DNA of 64,000 nucleotides from assembly GCA_016213735.1 (NCBI GenBank), contig JACQZU010000017.1:1-64000 (forward strand), in the 5' to 3' direction. Under the pieces are notes generated by a model. It was not told the DNA's origin and ran no database searches. It worked only from the letters and a program-made list of their open reading frames with translations. Position numbers and translations under genes: made by a program. The stretch is from Acidobacteriota bacterium (GTDB lineage Bacteria; Acidobacteriota; Holophagae; Holophagales; Holophagaceae). Every line of letters starts with the position of its first letter. The first letter of the stretch is position 1. This document shows positions 40,196-49,595 of this stretch, one piece after another.

Positions 40196-42553
40196 ATGCC
40201 CCGCCCTCTCCTTCTCATCGTGGACGGCGAGCCCCTGAAGACGCCGGGGCTGGTGGAGACCCTCGAGCAGGACGGGTGGGAAATCCGGTGGCTGAACGCG
40301 CACGAGGCCCTGTCGGCGCTCGGGGTCGGCCTGGTCCCGGACCTCATGCTCCTGGACACCAGCCGCCACGCCGAATCGAGCTTCGACGCCGCCGCCGCCT
40401 TCCGGCGCGCCAACCCCCGGCTGCCCGTGCTCGTCATCCAGGACGTGAAGGATCCGGCGCGGCCCGCCCCGCTTCCCCTCCAGGGAATTCTGGGCCGCCA
40501 GGATCCCGTGAAGACCTGGCCCCCCGCCCTCCGCCCCTTCAAGCCCGCCCCCAGGAAGGAGAAGCTGGAAACAGAGGACATTTTCGGAGACATCCTGGCG
40601 GACCTGGATGAGATCCCTCCGCCCTCCAGGATCCCCAGCGGGCCCATTCCGGCCCAGGTCCCTTCGCCCCGCCCTCCGACGGCGCCCATTCCCGTCTTCA
40701 AGGTCGCTGCGCCCAAGGTCCCGAGCGCTCCCATTCCCGTGGTTCCCCCGCCGCCCAGGGTCCCCACCACCCCCATTCCCATCGCCAAACCAGCCCCCAT
40801 GCCGGCGCCCACCGCCCCGGCGCCGAGGACCTCCGCGGCACCCGTCCCCACCGACAGGCCTGCTTCCGCCCCGGCCCCCCCCGCTCCCAGGATTCCCACG
40901 GCGCCCATTCCTGTCGCCCATCCCGCCTCCCCGTCTCCGTTGGCCGCTCCTACGCCGCCGAGGGTCCCCACGGCGCCCCTGCCGGTTTTCAAGATGCCCG
41001 CCCCCAAGGCCTCCTCTCCCGCTGTCCCTGGGGCCCCGAAGGCGGCCAGTGCCCCGGCTCCCGCCCCGAAGCCCCCGGTCCCGCCTCTCCAGGAGGCGGG
41101 CCGGGCTCCCTCGCCCTCCCGTCCCCTGGAAACAGAAGACATTTTCGGAAGCGTGCTCGCGGATCTGGACGCCGTTCCCGCGTCGCCTCCCCGGAAGGGG
41201 AAGGACGAGTTCACCCTCAGCGGAATTCCTGGCGTGGCGGACCCCTTCGGAGCACCCGTGGAGAGCAGGACCGCCAGCGCCTCCACCACGGCGCAGGCGG
41301 AAGGGCCCTCCTCCATCCCCACTGGGGGTGCCTTCCCGGCGGCCGGCGCGGACTCCAGCGGGTCGGGCTACGAGGAGTTCGGGAACTACTACCTCCTCGA
41401 GAAGATCGCCGTGGGGGGCATGGCCGAACTCTTCAAGGCCAAGCAGCGGGGGGTCCACAATTTCCAGAAGATCGGCGCCATCAAGCGCATCCTGCCGCAC
41501 CTGTCCGACAACGACGAGTTCGTCACGATGTTCATCGACGAGGCCAAGCTCGCCGCCCAGCTGACGCATCCGAACATCGTCCAGATCTTCGATCTGGGAA
41601 AGGCCAGCGGGGCCTACTACATCGCCATGGAGTTCGTGGACGGGAAGGATCTGCGCTCCCTCCTCCGCCGGGTCCGGGAATACCAGCTGCCCTTCCCCGA
41701 AAGCGTGGTCGCCTATGTCGGGGTGCGCCTGGCCCAGGCCCTGGATTACGCGCATCGCAAACGGGGGATGAACGACAAGGAACTGAAGCTGGTGCACCGG
41801 GACATCAGCCCCCAGAACATCCTGCTGAGCAACGAGGGCGCCGTGAAGCTGGTGGACTTCGGCATCGCCAAGGCCGCCACCAAGAGCACCCAGACCATGG
41901 CGGGGGCCCTCAAGGGCAAGCTGCTCTACATGAGTCCCGAACAGGCCCTGGGCCAGCCCCTGGACGCCCGGTCGGACATCTACTCCCTGGGACTGGTCCT
42001 TTTCGAGCTGCTCACGGGGGAGCGTTGCTTCCAGGCGGACAGCGAGCTCGGAGTTCTTGAGAAGGTGCGCCTGGGACGGGTGGCCGACGTCAAGGACTTC
42101 AATCCGGGGGTGTCCGAGGACATGGTGACGGTCCTCAACAAGGCCCTGGCCCGGAGCGTGGAGCAGCGGTACGCCTCCGCCCGGCTCATGGAGAGGGATC
42201 TCCGGGACCTGCTCGCCCGCCAGGGTGGCGAACCCACCGAACACGACGTCGCGGAATACGTGCACGCCCTCCTCCGGGGCACCAAGGAGCAGGTGGAACA
42301 GATCATGGGCCTGCGATTCCGAGCCCAGGGCAGGCCCCAGCCCCTCCCGCCCCCGCCCCAGAGTTCGGCGAGGATCCTGGACGATCTGCCCACCGCCGCG
42401 GACATCCGGAAGGGCAAGTCCCCGCAAATTTCACAGGTCAGCCTTCCCCAGCTTGACGTCGGGCCGCAAGGTCGTCCCCGATGGGTGCTGCCCGTGGTGA
42501 TCTTCCTGGCCATCCTCATTGCAGGCCTGATCTGGATCGCCTCGACGGCGTGA
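40196..42553 (+). CDS. receiver-like/Ser-Thr protein kinase fusion with membrane anchor
   Basis: 785 residues. Residues 1-110 resemble a degenerate response-regulator receiver (LLLIVDGEP ... DLMLLDTSRHAESS). A long Pro/Ala linker (142-310) of repeated (T/S)APIPV-like units is bracketed by two near-identical 18-residue motifs, LETEDIFGDILADLDEIP (124-141) and LETEDIFGSVLADLDAVP (311-328). A complete Hanks-type kinase domain follows (about 398-680): Gly-rich loop VGGMAELF (406-413), catalytic Lys430, HRDISPQN (His534, Asp536, Asn541), DFG at 554-556 and YMSPEQ. It ends with a membrane segment (763-785), so the kinase is cytoplasmic and tail-anchored. Confidence 0.9.
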   Translation: MPRPLLLIVDGEPLKTPGLVETLEQDGWEIRWLNAHEALSALGVGLVPDLMLLDTSRHAESSFDAAAAFRRANPRLPVLVIQDVKDPARPAPLPLQGILGRQDPVKTWPPALRPFKPAPRKEKLETEDIFGDILADLDEIPPPSRIPSGPIPAQVPSPRPPTAPIPVFKVAAPKVPSAPIPVVPPPPRVPTTPIPIAKPAPMPAPTAPAPRTSAAPVPTDRPASAPAPPAPRIPTAPIPVAHPASPSPLAAPTPPRVPTAPLPVFKMPAPKASSPAVPGAPKAASAPAPAPKPPVPPLQEAGRAPSPSRPLETEDIFGSVLADLDAVPASPPRKGKDEFTLSGIPGVADPFGAPVESRTASASTTAQAEGPSSIPTGGAFPAAGADSSGSGYEEFGNYYLLEKIAVGGMAELFKAKQRGVHNFQKIGAIKRILPHLSDNDEFVTMFIDEAKLAAQLTHPNIVQIFDLGKASGAYYIAMEFVDGKDLRSLLRRVREYQLPFPESVVAYVGVRLAQALDYAHRKRGMNDKELKLVHRDISPQNILLSNEGAVKLVDFGIAKAATKSTQTMAGALKGKLLYMSPEQALGQPLDARSDIYSLGLVLFELLTGERCFQADSELGVLEKVRLGRVADVKDFNPGVSEDMVTVLNKALARSVEQRYASARLMERDLRDLLARQGGEPTEHDVAEYVHALLRGTKEQVEQIMGLRFRAQGRPQPLPPPPQSSARILDDLPTAADIRKGKSPQISQVSLPQLDVGPQGRPRWVLPVVIFLAILIAGLIWIASTA

Positions 42554-42624
42554 TCCCAGGCGCACCCCGAATCCGGTATCCTTTCGACGCTCTCCCAACC
42601 GTCTCCCTTCCCACGGAGTCCCCC

Positions 42625-42858
42625 ATGGACCTCAGCAAGGACCAGCAATCTTTCTACGAAGGCACCCGCGACCGCTGCCGCGAGGAGGTCGCCCAGATCA
42701 ACAACACCATTGCCTCGGAAGTCCAGCGGGTGCGGGATCTCCTGACCAGCCTCAGCAATCGGAAGTCCGCGGTGCTCCAGATGTACGCCGCCACCTGCGC
42801 CGTTCTTGGCGTGGACAACGACCTGGCGGCCGAAGAGGAAATGAACATCGAGTTCTGA
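42625..42858 (+). CDS. small coiled-coil protein of unknown function
   Basis: 77 residues, mostly one or two helices (MDLSKDQQSFYEGTRDRCREEVAQINNTIAS ... VRDLLTSLSNRKSAVLQMYAA) with an acidic tail (LAAEEEMNIEF). No signal or membrane segment. ATG with GGAG about eight bases upstream. Follows the kinase by 71 bases on the same strand. No family recognised. Confidence 0.68.
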   Translation: MDLSKDQQSFYEGTRDRCREEVAQINNTIASEVQRVRDLLTSLSNRKSAVLQMYAATCAVLGVDNDLAAEEEMNIEF

Positions 42859-42883
42859 TCCCCCGGGACGGCACCCGCGGGAA

Positions 42884-43117
42884 TCAGGCCCCGAACAGGG
42901 GGGCGGAGCACTTGGTGCAATGACTCCGGTGAGGGGGGTTGCGCAGCCCGCAGTGGCTGCAGATCCGGTCCCGGGAGCGGCGGCGCAACATCAGTCGCAG
43001 CCAGAGGAGCCCCAAAAGGAGAACGACGAGGCCCACCTTGGTGCTCTGCTTCAGGACGAAGGGGCCTGCTGGAACGGGCGCCGCCTCACCCTGGATGGTG
43101 AAGGAGGGCTGGTTCAT
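42884..43117 (-). CDS. small membrane protein with C-terminal zinc ribbon
   Basis: 77 residues: a membrane segment (about 26-42, VGLVVLLLGLLWLRLML) followed by RRRSRDRICSHCGLRNPPHRSHCTKCSAPLFG, whose CxxC pairs form a one-zinc ribbon. The preferred ATG at 43115-43117 overlaps the stop of the small frame that follows lepA. Function unknown; zinc ribbons of this type usually mediate protein contacts. Convergent with the coiled-coil gene. Confidence 0.68.
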   Translation of the reverse strand: MNQPSFTIQGEAAPVPAGPFVLKQSTKVGLVVLLLGLLWLRLMLRRRSRDRICSHCGLRNPPHRSHCTKCSAPLFGA

Positions 43118-43365
43118 CAATTCCCTGCCCTCTCGGCCCCCCGGAATCCCCGGGGTGCCAGGCGCCCCCCTCGGGACAGAACACGGAGTCTTTTCCGCTC
43201 GGGACCCGGCTGCGCCTCGGCCTGCGGGATCTCCACGCTGCCGATGGAATTCACTCGGCCCCTCCCGGGCCTCGCCCTGCGGGCCATCGCTTCGCGAGGG
43301 TGGGCCTCCGCATGTTGCTCTGGCCTCATTCGGGTCAAATTCATTTTCAAGAAGCGGAGGATCAT
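43117..43365 (-). CDS. doubtful 82-residue frame after lepA
   Basis: The frame opens with an ATG two bases after the lepA stop and ends with a TGA that overlaps the start of the zinc-ribbon gene, a layout suggestive of coupling. The protein is Arg/Pro-rich and low complexity, except for the segment [11 protein letters not shown], which copies the LepA C-terminus. It may be a small gene, or a remnant of a duplicated lepA end. It is the only content of the 43118-43367 gap. Confidence 0.25.
   Translation of the reverse strand: MILRFLKMNLTRMRPEQHAEAHPREAMARRARPGRGRVNSIGSVEIPQAEAQPGPERKRLRVLSRGGRLAPRGFRGAERAGN
43221..43257. repeat. 37-bp direct copy of the lepA 3' region
   Basis: This stretch matches 43403-43439, inside the lepA 3' end, at 33 of 37 positions in the same orientation, 182 bp apart. 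In frame both encode SIGSVEIPQ. Similarity stops abruptly on both sides. It lies downstream of the intact lepA, so lepA itself is complete. Confidence 0.75.
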
Positions 43366-43367
43366 TC

Positions 43368-45185
43368 CTAGTTCTCCACCTTCAGGATCGCCAGGAATGC
43401 TTCCTGCGGGATCTCAACGCTGCCGATGGACTTCATCCGCTTCTTGCCTTCCTTCTGCTTGGCGAGGAGCTTCTTCTTGCGGGAGACGTCCCCTCCGTAG
43501 CACTTGGCGAGAACATCCTTCCGGCGGGCCTTCACATTGGTCCGGGCGATGATCTTGCTGCCAATGGCGGCCTGGACGGCCACGTCGAAGAGCTGCTGGG
43601 GGATGACTTCCTTCATCCTCTGGCATAGGGACAGCCCGAGGCTTTGGCTCTTGCTCCGGTGCACCAGCAGGGCCAGGGCGTCCACGGGGTCGCCGTTCAC
43701 CAGGATGTCCAGCTTCACCAGGTCGGACTCACGGTAGTCCTTCATGTGGTAGTCGAAGCTCGCGTATCCCTTCGAGAGGCTTTTGAGCTTGTCGTAGAAG
43801 TCGAGCACCACCTCGTTGAGGGGGAGGTCGTACACGATCATCACCCGGTCCGAGGACACGTACTCCAGCCTCTGCTGGAGCCCCCGGCGCTCCTCGCAGA
43901 GTTTGAGCAGGGGGCCCACGAAATCGGTGCGTGTGAGGATGGTGGCCTCGATGAACGGCTCCTCGATCCGGGCAATCTTGTTGAGGACCGGCAGGCGGCT
44001 GGGGTTGTCGATCTCCCCCAGGGTGCCGTCGGTGAGGTGCACTTTGTACCGCACCGAGGGAGCCGTGGTGATGAGGTCGAGGTCGAATTCGCGCTCTAAA
44101 CGCTCCTGGACGATCTCCATGTGGAGCAGGCCCAGGAAGCCGCACCGGAATCCGAAGCCCAGGGCCTGGCTGGTCTCCGGTTCATAGGTGAAGCTGCTGT
44201 CGTTGAGCCGAAGCTTCTCCATGGCGTTGCGCAGGTTCTCGAAATCGTCGCTGTTGGTGGGGAAGATCCCCGCGAACACCACGGGCTGGATCTCCTTGAA
44301 ACCCTTCAGCATGTCGGCGGCTGGCTTGGTGTTGTGGGTGAGCCCGTGGGTGACGGTGTCTCCCACCTTCACGTCGGCGAGCTGCTTGATGCTTGCGATG
44401 AGGTAGCCCACTTCACCGACCGATAGGGAGGGCTGACGGTCCATTTTGGGGTCGAAAATCCCCACCTCGTCCACCCGGTACTCCCCCCCGGAAGCCATGA
44501 ACCGGACCGTTTCCCCGGGGCGGAGGGTGCCGTTCACGACCCGGATCAGGCTCACCACGCCGCGGTAGGGGTCGTAGTAGCAGTCAAAGACCAGGGCCTG
44601 GAGGGGTGCCTCGGGGTCTCCCGAAGGAGGGGGGATGCACTTCACGATCTGTTCGAGGACGGCCTCGCAGTTCTGTCCCGTCTTGGCGCTCACCTGCACG
44701 GCGTGGGCGGTGTCCACGAGGCCGATCACGGTGTCGATCTGCTCCAGAACCCGGGCGGGGTCCGAACTGGGAAGGTCCACCTTGTTCAGGACCGGGAAGA
44801 CCTCCAGCTCGTTTTCCAGGGCCAGGTAGGTGTTGGCCAGGGTCTGGGCCTCCACTCCCTGGGTGCTGTCCACCACCAGAATCGCACCTTCGCAGGCGGC
44901 CAGGCTGCGGCTCACCTCGTAGGTGAAGTCCACATGGCCCGGGGTGTCGATCAGGTTGAGGGTGTAGGTGTTCCCGTCAAGGGCCGGGTATTTCAGGGTC
45001 ACGGCATGCGCCTTGATGGTGATCCCACGCTCCCGCTCCAGGTCCATGTCGTCCAGAATCTGTTCCTGCATGTCCCGCTGGGCCACGGTTTTCGTCAGCT
45101 CCAGCAGCCGGTCCGCCAGGGTGCTCTTCCCGTGGTCGATGTGGGCGATGATGGAAAAATTCCGGATGTGCCTGGGATCCGCCAA
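43368..45185 (-). CDS. lepA: elongation factor 4 (LepA)
   Basis: Ribosomal GTPase that acts in initiation or back-translocation. From the TTG at 45183-45185 (GGAG seven bases upstream) it is 605 residues, matching the family's ~600; an in-frame GTG at 45222-45224 would add 13 low-complexity residues. G1 [10 protein letters not shown]3 DTPGHVDF and G4 NKVDLPS are present, followed by domains II, III, V and the LepA-specific C-terminal domain ending [25 protein letters not shown]. The N-terminus [19 protein letters not shown] is typical. Confidence 0.96.
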   Translation of the reverse strand: MADPRHIRNFSIIAHIDHGKSTLADRLLELTKTVAQRDMQEQILDDMDLERERGITIKAHAVTLKYPALDGNTYTLNLIDTPGHVDFTYEVSRSLAACEGAILVVDSTQGVEAQTLANTYLALENELEVFPVLNKVDLPSSDPARVLEQIDTVIGLVDTAHAVQVSAKTGQNCEAVLEQIVKCIPPPSGDPEAPLQALVFDCYYDPYRGVVSLIRVVNGTLRPGETVRFMASGGEYRVDEVGIFDPKMDRQPSLSVGEVGYLIASIKQLADVKVGDTVTHGLTHNTKPAADMLKGFKEIQPVVFAGIFPTNSDDFENLRNAMEKLRLNDSSFTYEPETSQALGFGFRCGFLGLLHMEIVQERLEREFDLDLITTAPSVRYKVHLTDGTLGEIDNPSRLPVLNKIARIEEPFIEATILTRTDFVGPLLKLCEERRGLQQRLEYVSSDRVMIVYDLPLNEVVLDFYDKLKSLSKGYASFDYHMKDYRESDLVKLDILVNGDPVDALALLVHRSKSQSLGLSLCQRMKEVIPQQLFDVAVQAAIGSKIIARTNVKARRKDVLAKCYGGDVSRKKKLLAKQKEGKKRMKSIGSVEIPQEAFLAILKVEN

Positions 45186-45410
45186 ATTGATGCTCCGCGC
45201 CGGTCCCTTCCCGGTCCCGTCCACCCCCCGGGGAGGGCCCCGATGGCGGCCGGACCCCGTGGCCGGGCCCAAGTCCAACCCGCCATCATAACCCGGGGAG
45301 CCTCCAGGCCCTAGCGGGGTTCCCGGGGTGGGGGGACGACAAAGCAAAAGCCTTCAGGCCTTGGCGCCGATCATTGTAAGTTGAGGCACGGTCTCGGCAG
45401 GGAGGTGGCT

Positions 45411-46214
45411 TTGGCGGAGAAGGGCTCTGGACGAATCCTCCTCGTGGATGACCTGGCCCTCTACCGTCGGGTGGTCCCCGCAAGGTTGGGGGCCCTGGGC
45501 CGAGAGGTGGACGCCTGCGCCAATGCCGAAGAGGCACGCTCCTACCTGGCCCGCCGCCGGCCCGAGCTGATTCTCCTGGACGTGATCATGCCCGGGACGG
45601 ATGGTCTCACTTTCTGCCGGGAACTGAAGGAGGACCCCAGGACCCGGGACATCCCCGTGCTCATGCTCACCGACCTCCGGGGCAATGCCCACGAGCGGAG
45701 CCTGGAGGCCGGGGCGGACGACTACCTCCCCAAACGACTGGACGACGCCCTTTTCCGGATCCGGGTCCAGCTCCACCTCCACCTGGTGGATCTCCGCCGG
45801 CGGGACGGCGGGGCCCCGTCCCCCAGCGTCCCGGCCCCCATCCTCGTGGCCACCCGGTCTCCCCTCCTTCGCGCCCAGTTGCCGGCTCAGTTCTCCGGCG
45901 GGGGCCACACCACGCGGCTCGTGGACCAGCTGGAGGACGTCCCCCTCGCGCTGATGCCTGAGGACCGCCTGGTGGTGATGGACATGGAGCTCGGCGTGGA
46001 GGAGATGCACGCGGCCGTCTCCCAGATCCGCATGGAGCCAACCACAGCGGGGCTTCCCGTCCTCCTTCTCTGCGAGAAGGAAGAACTCAGCCACCTCCTG
46101 GCCATCGAGTTCATGATCGATGACGTGCTCTGGAAGCCCTTGAAGGCGCAAGTCACCCGGCACCGCCTGGCCCTGCTGCTCGAATTGGCCCGAAGGACCT
46201 TCCGGGAAGGATGA
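45411..46214 (+). CDS. response regulator with second receiver-like domain
   Basis: 267 residues. The first domain (about 6-125) is a full receiver: acidic pair Asp13-Asp14, phosphoacceptor Asp57 in LILLDVIMPGTDG, Thr87 and Lys108. The C-terminal half (about 150-260) has receiver-like hydrophobic strands (ILVATRSPLLR, RLVVMDME, LPVLLLCEKEE) but no complete acidic site, so it is probably a degenerate receiver; there is no DNA-binding or enzymatic domain. The start is TTG with GGGAGG five bases upstream; earlier in-frame GTG/TTG codons are possible. Divergent from lepA. Confidence 0.82.
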   Translation: MAEKGSGRILLVDDLALYRRVVPARLGALGREVDACANAEEARSYLARRRPELILLDVIMPGTDGLTFCRELKEDPRTRDIPVLMLTDLRGNAHERSLEAGADDYLPKRLDDALFRIRVQLHLHLVDLRRRDGGAPSPSVPAPILVATRSPLLRAQLPAQFSGGGHTTRLVDQLEDVPLALMPEDRLVVMDMELGVEEMHAAVSQIRMEPTTAGLPVLLLCEKEELSHLLAIEFMIDDVLWKPLKAQVTRHRLALLLELARRTFREG

Positions 46215-47698
46215 ACGGCCGCCTCCCCCGCCTGGCCGGGATCGGCTTCCTGTTCCTGGGAGTGCTCCAGGCAGAGGAAGTCCAAGGCCGAGTGCTGGCG
46301 GCAGGTCAGCCCCTGGCTGGGGTCCGGGTGCATCCCGACCGCCCCCCTCGGATCGCCCCGGAAAGGCCGGTCCCGGGGACGGAAACCGACGCCGAGGGCC
46401 GCTTCCGGCTGGTCGTGGAGCCCTCCGATGCGGCGCTCGTGATTGAAAAGCGGGGCTTCCGGAGGGACCTGGTCCCCCGGGGCAACTGGGGATCGCCCCT
46501 CAGCCTGGCCCCGGCGCCCAGGTTCTCGGAGGAGCGGGTCCTGGTGGTCCGACTGGATTTTGCCGGGGCTCTGTCCCGACGGACCGATGCCCAAATCCGC
46601 AGCCTGTACTTCGGCCGGGACCCTGGGGCGGCCACCGTGGCCAACTATTTTTATGAAGCGTCGAAGGGAGAGCTGCTCCTGGCAGAGGGAGACCTGCTCC
46701 ACCTCACCGTCCCGGCGGACGGCCCGCCGCCTGTGGAATCCAGCAAGGCGGCCCTGGCCCGCTTCGTCCTGTCCGCCCTTCGGGGCAGACCCCTGGGGGA
46801 TCTGGATCGCGTGGACAATGCCACCGGGGCCCCACGCCCGGATGGCCGCCCGGACCATCTTTGGATCGTACTCCCGGGGCCCCCGGGCTCCGTCACTCCG
46901 GACCCTGCCCACCTCCATCCGGCTTCCCTCCTCGTGCGCCCGCCGGGGAGGTCCCCCCGCCCTTGGCCCCTGCTTCTCCTCACGGAGGAGACGCCCCTGG
47001 GGAATGTGGTCCACGAGGCCCTGCACGCCATGGGTGAGCACCGGGCCGGCGACCTGTACGGTGCGCGGTCGGGACCCCCCAAGGCGGGAATCTGGGATCT
47101 CATGGACGGTGGACAGTACCGGGGCTGGGATGCCCGGCATCCCGAAACCGGTCCCTGGGTGGAGGACACAGGCTACAGCCCCTCCCACCCCGGGCCCTGG
47201 GTTCGCACCGAGCTGTGGTACCGGGGCCGCTTCGCGGGCACCGTCCCCCAACTCCGGGTGCTGGGAAGGCGATGGGAAGGCTGGCTGGACCCCATCGTCA
47301 GGGCTCCGGGGGGACCTCCGCAGCGCCTGACCGTGGCCGACCCCCGCCGGGCCGGGGCCTTCTGGGAATTCTGGGTGGCCCGGCCCTGGGGGTTCGAGGC
47401 CGGGCGCATCGGGGGCCGCTTCGGTCCCGGCCACGAGGGCTTGGTGGTGGCCCATGTGGATCCCCGGCGCCCGGGGGGTCCGGTGCAGGTGCGGGACGCC
47501 CATCCCGGAAGTGCCCGGCCGGGTGAGCCCCGACTTCCCGGGCGCGGCTGGGAGCTGGAGGATGCGGCCTTCAACCTGGGACCAGGAGAGCAATCCGCCG
47601 GCCGGGACGGTCCTCTGAGCTGGGTGGTGCAAGGCGTGGATCCTTCAGGACGGATGAACGTCCAGATCATGCTTCAATCTCCCGGGAGGCCCCGATGA
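46211..47698 (+). CDS. exported M6-like metalloprotease
   Basis: 495 residues with a signal peptide (about 1-21). Residues 22-100 look like a carboxypeptidase regulatory beta-sandwich (VQGRVLAAGQPLAGVRV ... TETDAEGRFRLVVE). The catalytic zinc motif is HEALHAMGEHRAGD (His268, Glu269, His272, Asp281), with GIWDLMDGG (Met298) downstream, as in the M6 immune-inhibitor-A family. The ATG overlaps the response-regulator stop and the stop overlaps the next gene, so the three are coupled. The zinc ligand pattern with Asp281 differs slightly from canonical HExxHxxGxxH. Confidence 0.8.
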   Translation: MNGRLPRLAGIGFLFLGVLQAEEVQGRVLAAGQPLAGVRVHPDRPPRIAPERPVPGTETDAEGRFRLVVEPSDAALVIEKRGFRRDLVPRGNWGSPLSLAPAPRFSEERVLVVRLDFAGALSRRTDAQIRSLYFGRDPGAATVANYFYEASKGELLLAEGDLLHLTVPADGPPPVESSKAALARFVLSALRGRPLGDLDRVDNATGAPRPDGRPDHLWIVLPGPPGSVTPDPAHLHPASLLVRPPGRSPRPWPLLLLTEETPLGNVVHEALHAMGEHRAGDLYGARSGPPKAGIWDLMDGGQYRGWDARHPETGPWVEDTGYSPSHPGPWVRTELWYRGRFAGTVPQLRVLGRRWEGWLDPIVRAPGGPPQRLTVADPRRAGAFWEFWVARPWGFEAGRIGGRFGPGHEGLVVAHVDPRRPGGPVQVRDAHPGSARPGEPRLPGRGWELEDAAFNLGPGEQSAGRDGPLSWVVQGVDPSGRMNVQIMLQSPGRPR

Positions 47699-48159
47699 GC
47701 GTCGCCTTGACGGCCCTGCTGATGCTGGCTATGGCTCCCGCGCCTCCCCTGGAAGACCCCGCCCGGGTGTTGGATGCCTGGCACCTCGCCGCGGCCCAGT
47801 GCGACGAAGCCCGCTACTTCGGGTTGATGACCGAGGATGCGGTCTTTCTGGGCACCGATCCCGGCGAACGGTGGGGTCGGGAGGAGTTCAGGACCTGGGC
47901 GGCCCCCTACTTCAAGCGCGGGAAGGCCTGGACCTTCAAGGCGACGCGCCGGTCCGTGGCCTATTCAAGGGATGGGAAAGTGTCCTGGTTCGAGGAAGAC
48001 CTCGCCACGCCGAACCTCGGTCCGGCCCGGGGGAGCGGGGTACTCGTGAAGTCCGGGAAGGAGTGGCGCATCGTCCAGTACAACCTTTCGGTCCCCATCC
48101 CCAACGGCGTATTCAAGGACGTCAAGCTGTTGATCGAGCAGTCCGCTGGGAAGAAGTAG
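47695..48159 (+). CDS. exported SnoaL/NTF2-like protein
   Basis: 154 residues. Hydrophobic N-terminus (about 1-18), then an NTF2-like alpha+beta cone: VLDAWHLAAAQCDEARYFGLMTEDAVFLGTDPGERWGREEFRTWAAPYF followed by long strands (WTFKATRRSVAYSRDGKVSWFEEDL, EWRIVQYNLSVPIPN). Many exported NTF2-like proteins are of unknown function. The ATG overlaps the metalloprotease stop by four bases. Confidence 0.78.
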   Translation: MSVALTALLMLAMAPAPPLEDPARVLDAWHLAAAQCDEARYFGLMTEDAVFLGTDPGERWGREEFRTWAAPYFKRGKAWTFKATRRSVAYSRDGKVSWFEEDLATPNLGPARGSGVLVKSGKEWRIVQYNLSVPIPNGVFKDVKLLIEQSAGKK

Positions 48160-48190
48160 GGTTCCGGCACACCGCCTAGTAAAGTGAGGC

Positions 48191-49564
48191 ATGCCCATCC
48201 GTCCTTGCCTCGTCCTCCTCCTCCTGGCGCCAGCCTTCGGCGCCGCTCCCGGCTGGGATCCCCGGCCTGGCTTGGCGCGGATCCAGGCGGAGGCCACGGC
48301 GAACGAGCGGGCCTACGCCAACCTCCAGTGGCTTTGCGACCGCATCGGCCACCGCCTGGCAGGTTCCAAAGGGTTGGAGGCCGCCGTCGCCTGGAGCCGG
48401 GACGAGATGCGGCGGGAGGGCTTCCAGAACGTGCGCACCGAGAAGGTCATGGTCCCCCGATGGGAGCGGGGACCGGAGAAGGCGGAGATGCTCGTGCCCG
48501 TGCGAAAACCCCTTCGCGTGCTGGCCCTGGGGGGCAGCGTGTCCACGCCCCAGGGCGGGCTGGAGGCTGACCTCGTGAAGGTGGGCTCCCTGGCGGAACT
48601 CGAGGGACTGCCGGAGGGGGCCGCCCGGGGTCGCATCGTTCTCTTCCAGGCTCCCTGGAAGGGCTACGGCGAATACAGCGAGGTCCGCGTGAAGGGGGCC
48701 AGCGCCGCCGCCCGGAAGGGGGCATTGGCCATGCTGCTGGGGGCCCACGCCCCCCGCACCCTGGACACCCCCCACACCGGGGTCCTTCACTACGACGAGA
48801 AGGTCCCCAGGATCCCCGCGGCGGGCATCTCCCTGGAGGCCGCGACCCAGATGCAGCGGCTCCTGGACGGCGGGGCCACGGTGCGCGTGCGATTGGACCT
48901 TCAGAGCCGTGAATACCCCGATGCGGAGAGCGCGAACGTGGTCGGTGAACTAAGGGGGGGGGAGAAGCCGGAGGAGATCGTGGTGGTGGGCGGCCACCTG
49001 GACTCCTGGGACGTGGGCCAGGGGGCCCAGGACGACGGGGTGGGCTGCATGCTGGCCATGGAGGCGGCCCAGCTCATCCACCGTGCGGGACTCAAGCCCC
49101 GGCGCACCATCCGGGTCGTGTTCTTCACCAATGAAGAGAACGGAAGCCGGGGGGGCGCCGCCTACCTGGAGGCCCACAGGGCGGAATTGGACCGGCACGC
49201 CGGGGCCATCGAGTCCGACATCGGCAACGGACTGATCCAGGGCTTCAGCCTGGACGTCCGGGCCCTCCAAGGGGACGAGGCGCGGAAGCAGCGAGCCAAG
49301 GAGATGGTTCAGGGACTCATGGAACACCTCAAGCCCCTCGGGGCGGGGCGGCTCAGCAGCGGCTGGAGTGGCGTGGACATCGGCCCCACCGTGGCCGCAG
49401 GTGTCCCGGGCTTCGGGGCCGGCCACGACACCACCCGCTACTGGGACGTGCACCACACGGAAGCCGACACCTTCGACAAGATCGACAAGCAGGACCTTCG
49501 GAAGAACCTGGCCATCCTGGCCTCCATGCTCTACCTTCTGGCGGACATGCCTGAACGGCTGTAG
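48191..49564 (+). CDS. exported M28-family aminopeptidase/carboxypeptidase
   Basis: 457 residues with a signal peptide (about 1-18). Zinc exopeptidase of the M28 family, closest in layout to plasma glutamate carboxypeptidase-like enzymes: a PA-domain insertion (about 125-235) and the di-zinc site GGHLDSWDVGQGAQDDGVG (His269, Asp281), NEEN (Glu315/316), ESD (Asp343) and HHTEADT (His422). It is 31 bases after the NTF2-like gene. It probably trims peptides in the periplasm or outside the cell. Confidence 0.92.
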   Translation: MPIRPCLVLLLLAPAFGAAPGWDPRPGLARIQAEATANERAYANLQWLCDRIGHRLAGSKGLEAAVAWSRDEMRREGFQNVRTEKVMVPRWERGPEKAEMLVPVRKPLRVLALGGSVSTPQGGLEADLVKVGSLAELEGLPEGAARGRIVLFQAPWKGYGEYSEVRVKGASAAARKGALAMLLGAHAPRTLDTPHTGVLHYDEKVPRIPAAGISLEAATQMQRLLDGGATVRVRLDLQSREYPDAESANVVGELRGGEKPEEIVVVGGHLDSWDVGQGAQDDGVGCMLAMEAAQLIHRAGLKPRRTIRVVFFTNEENGSRGGAAYLEAHRAELDRHAGAIESDIGNGLIQGFSLDVRALQGDEARKQRAKEMVQGLMEHLKPLGAGRLSSGWSGVDIGPTVAAGVPGFGAGHDTTRYWDVHHTEADTFDKIDKQDLRKNLAILASMLYLLADMPERL

Positions 49565-49568
49565 GAGA

Positions 49569-49583
49569 TCCCGGACACCGGGA
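49569..49583. terminator. small hairpin between convergent genes
   Basis: TCCCGG-ACA-CCGGGA forms a six-bp stem within the 31-base gap between the M28 peptidase gene and the last gene of the hydrogenase-like operon. It could serve both strands. No T-tract. Confidence 0.3.
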
Positions 49584-49595
49584 CCGGACCGGGGC

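Noticed and set aside
40160-42427. 755-codon minus-strand frame opposite the kinase
   Set aside because: Mirror of the Pro-rich linker, giving a Gly/Arg-rich translation; the kinase on the plus strand is clearly the real gene.
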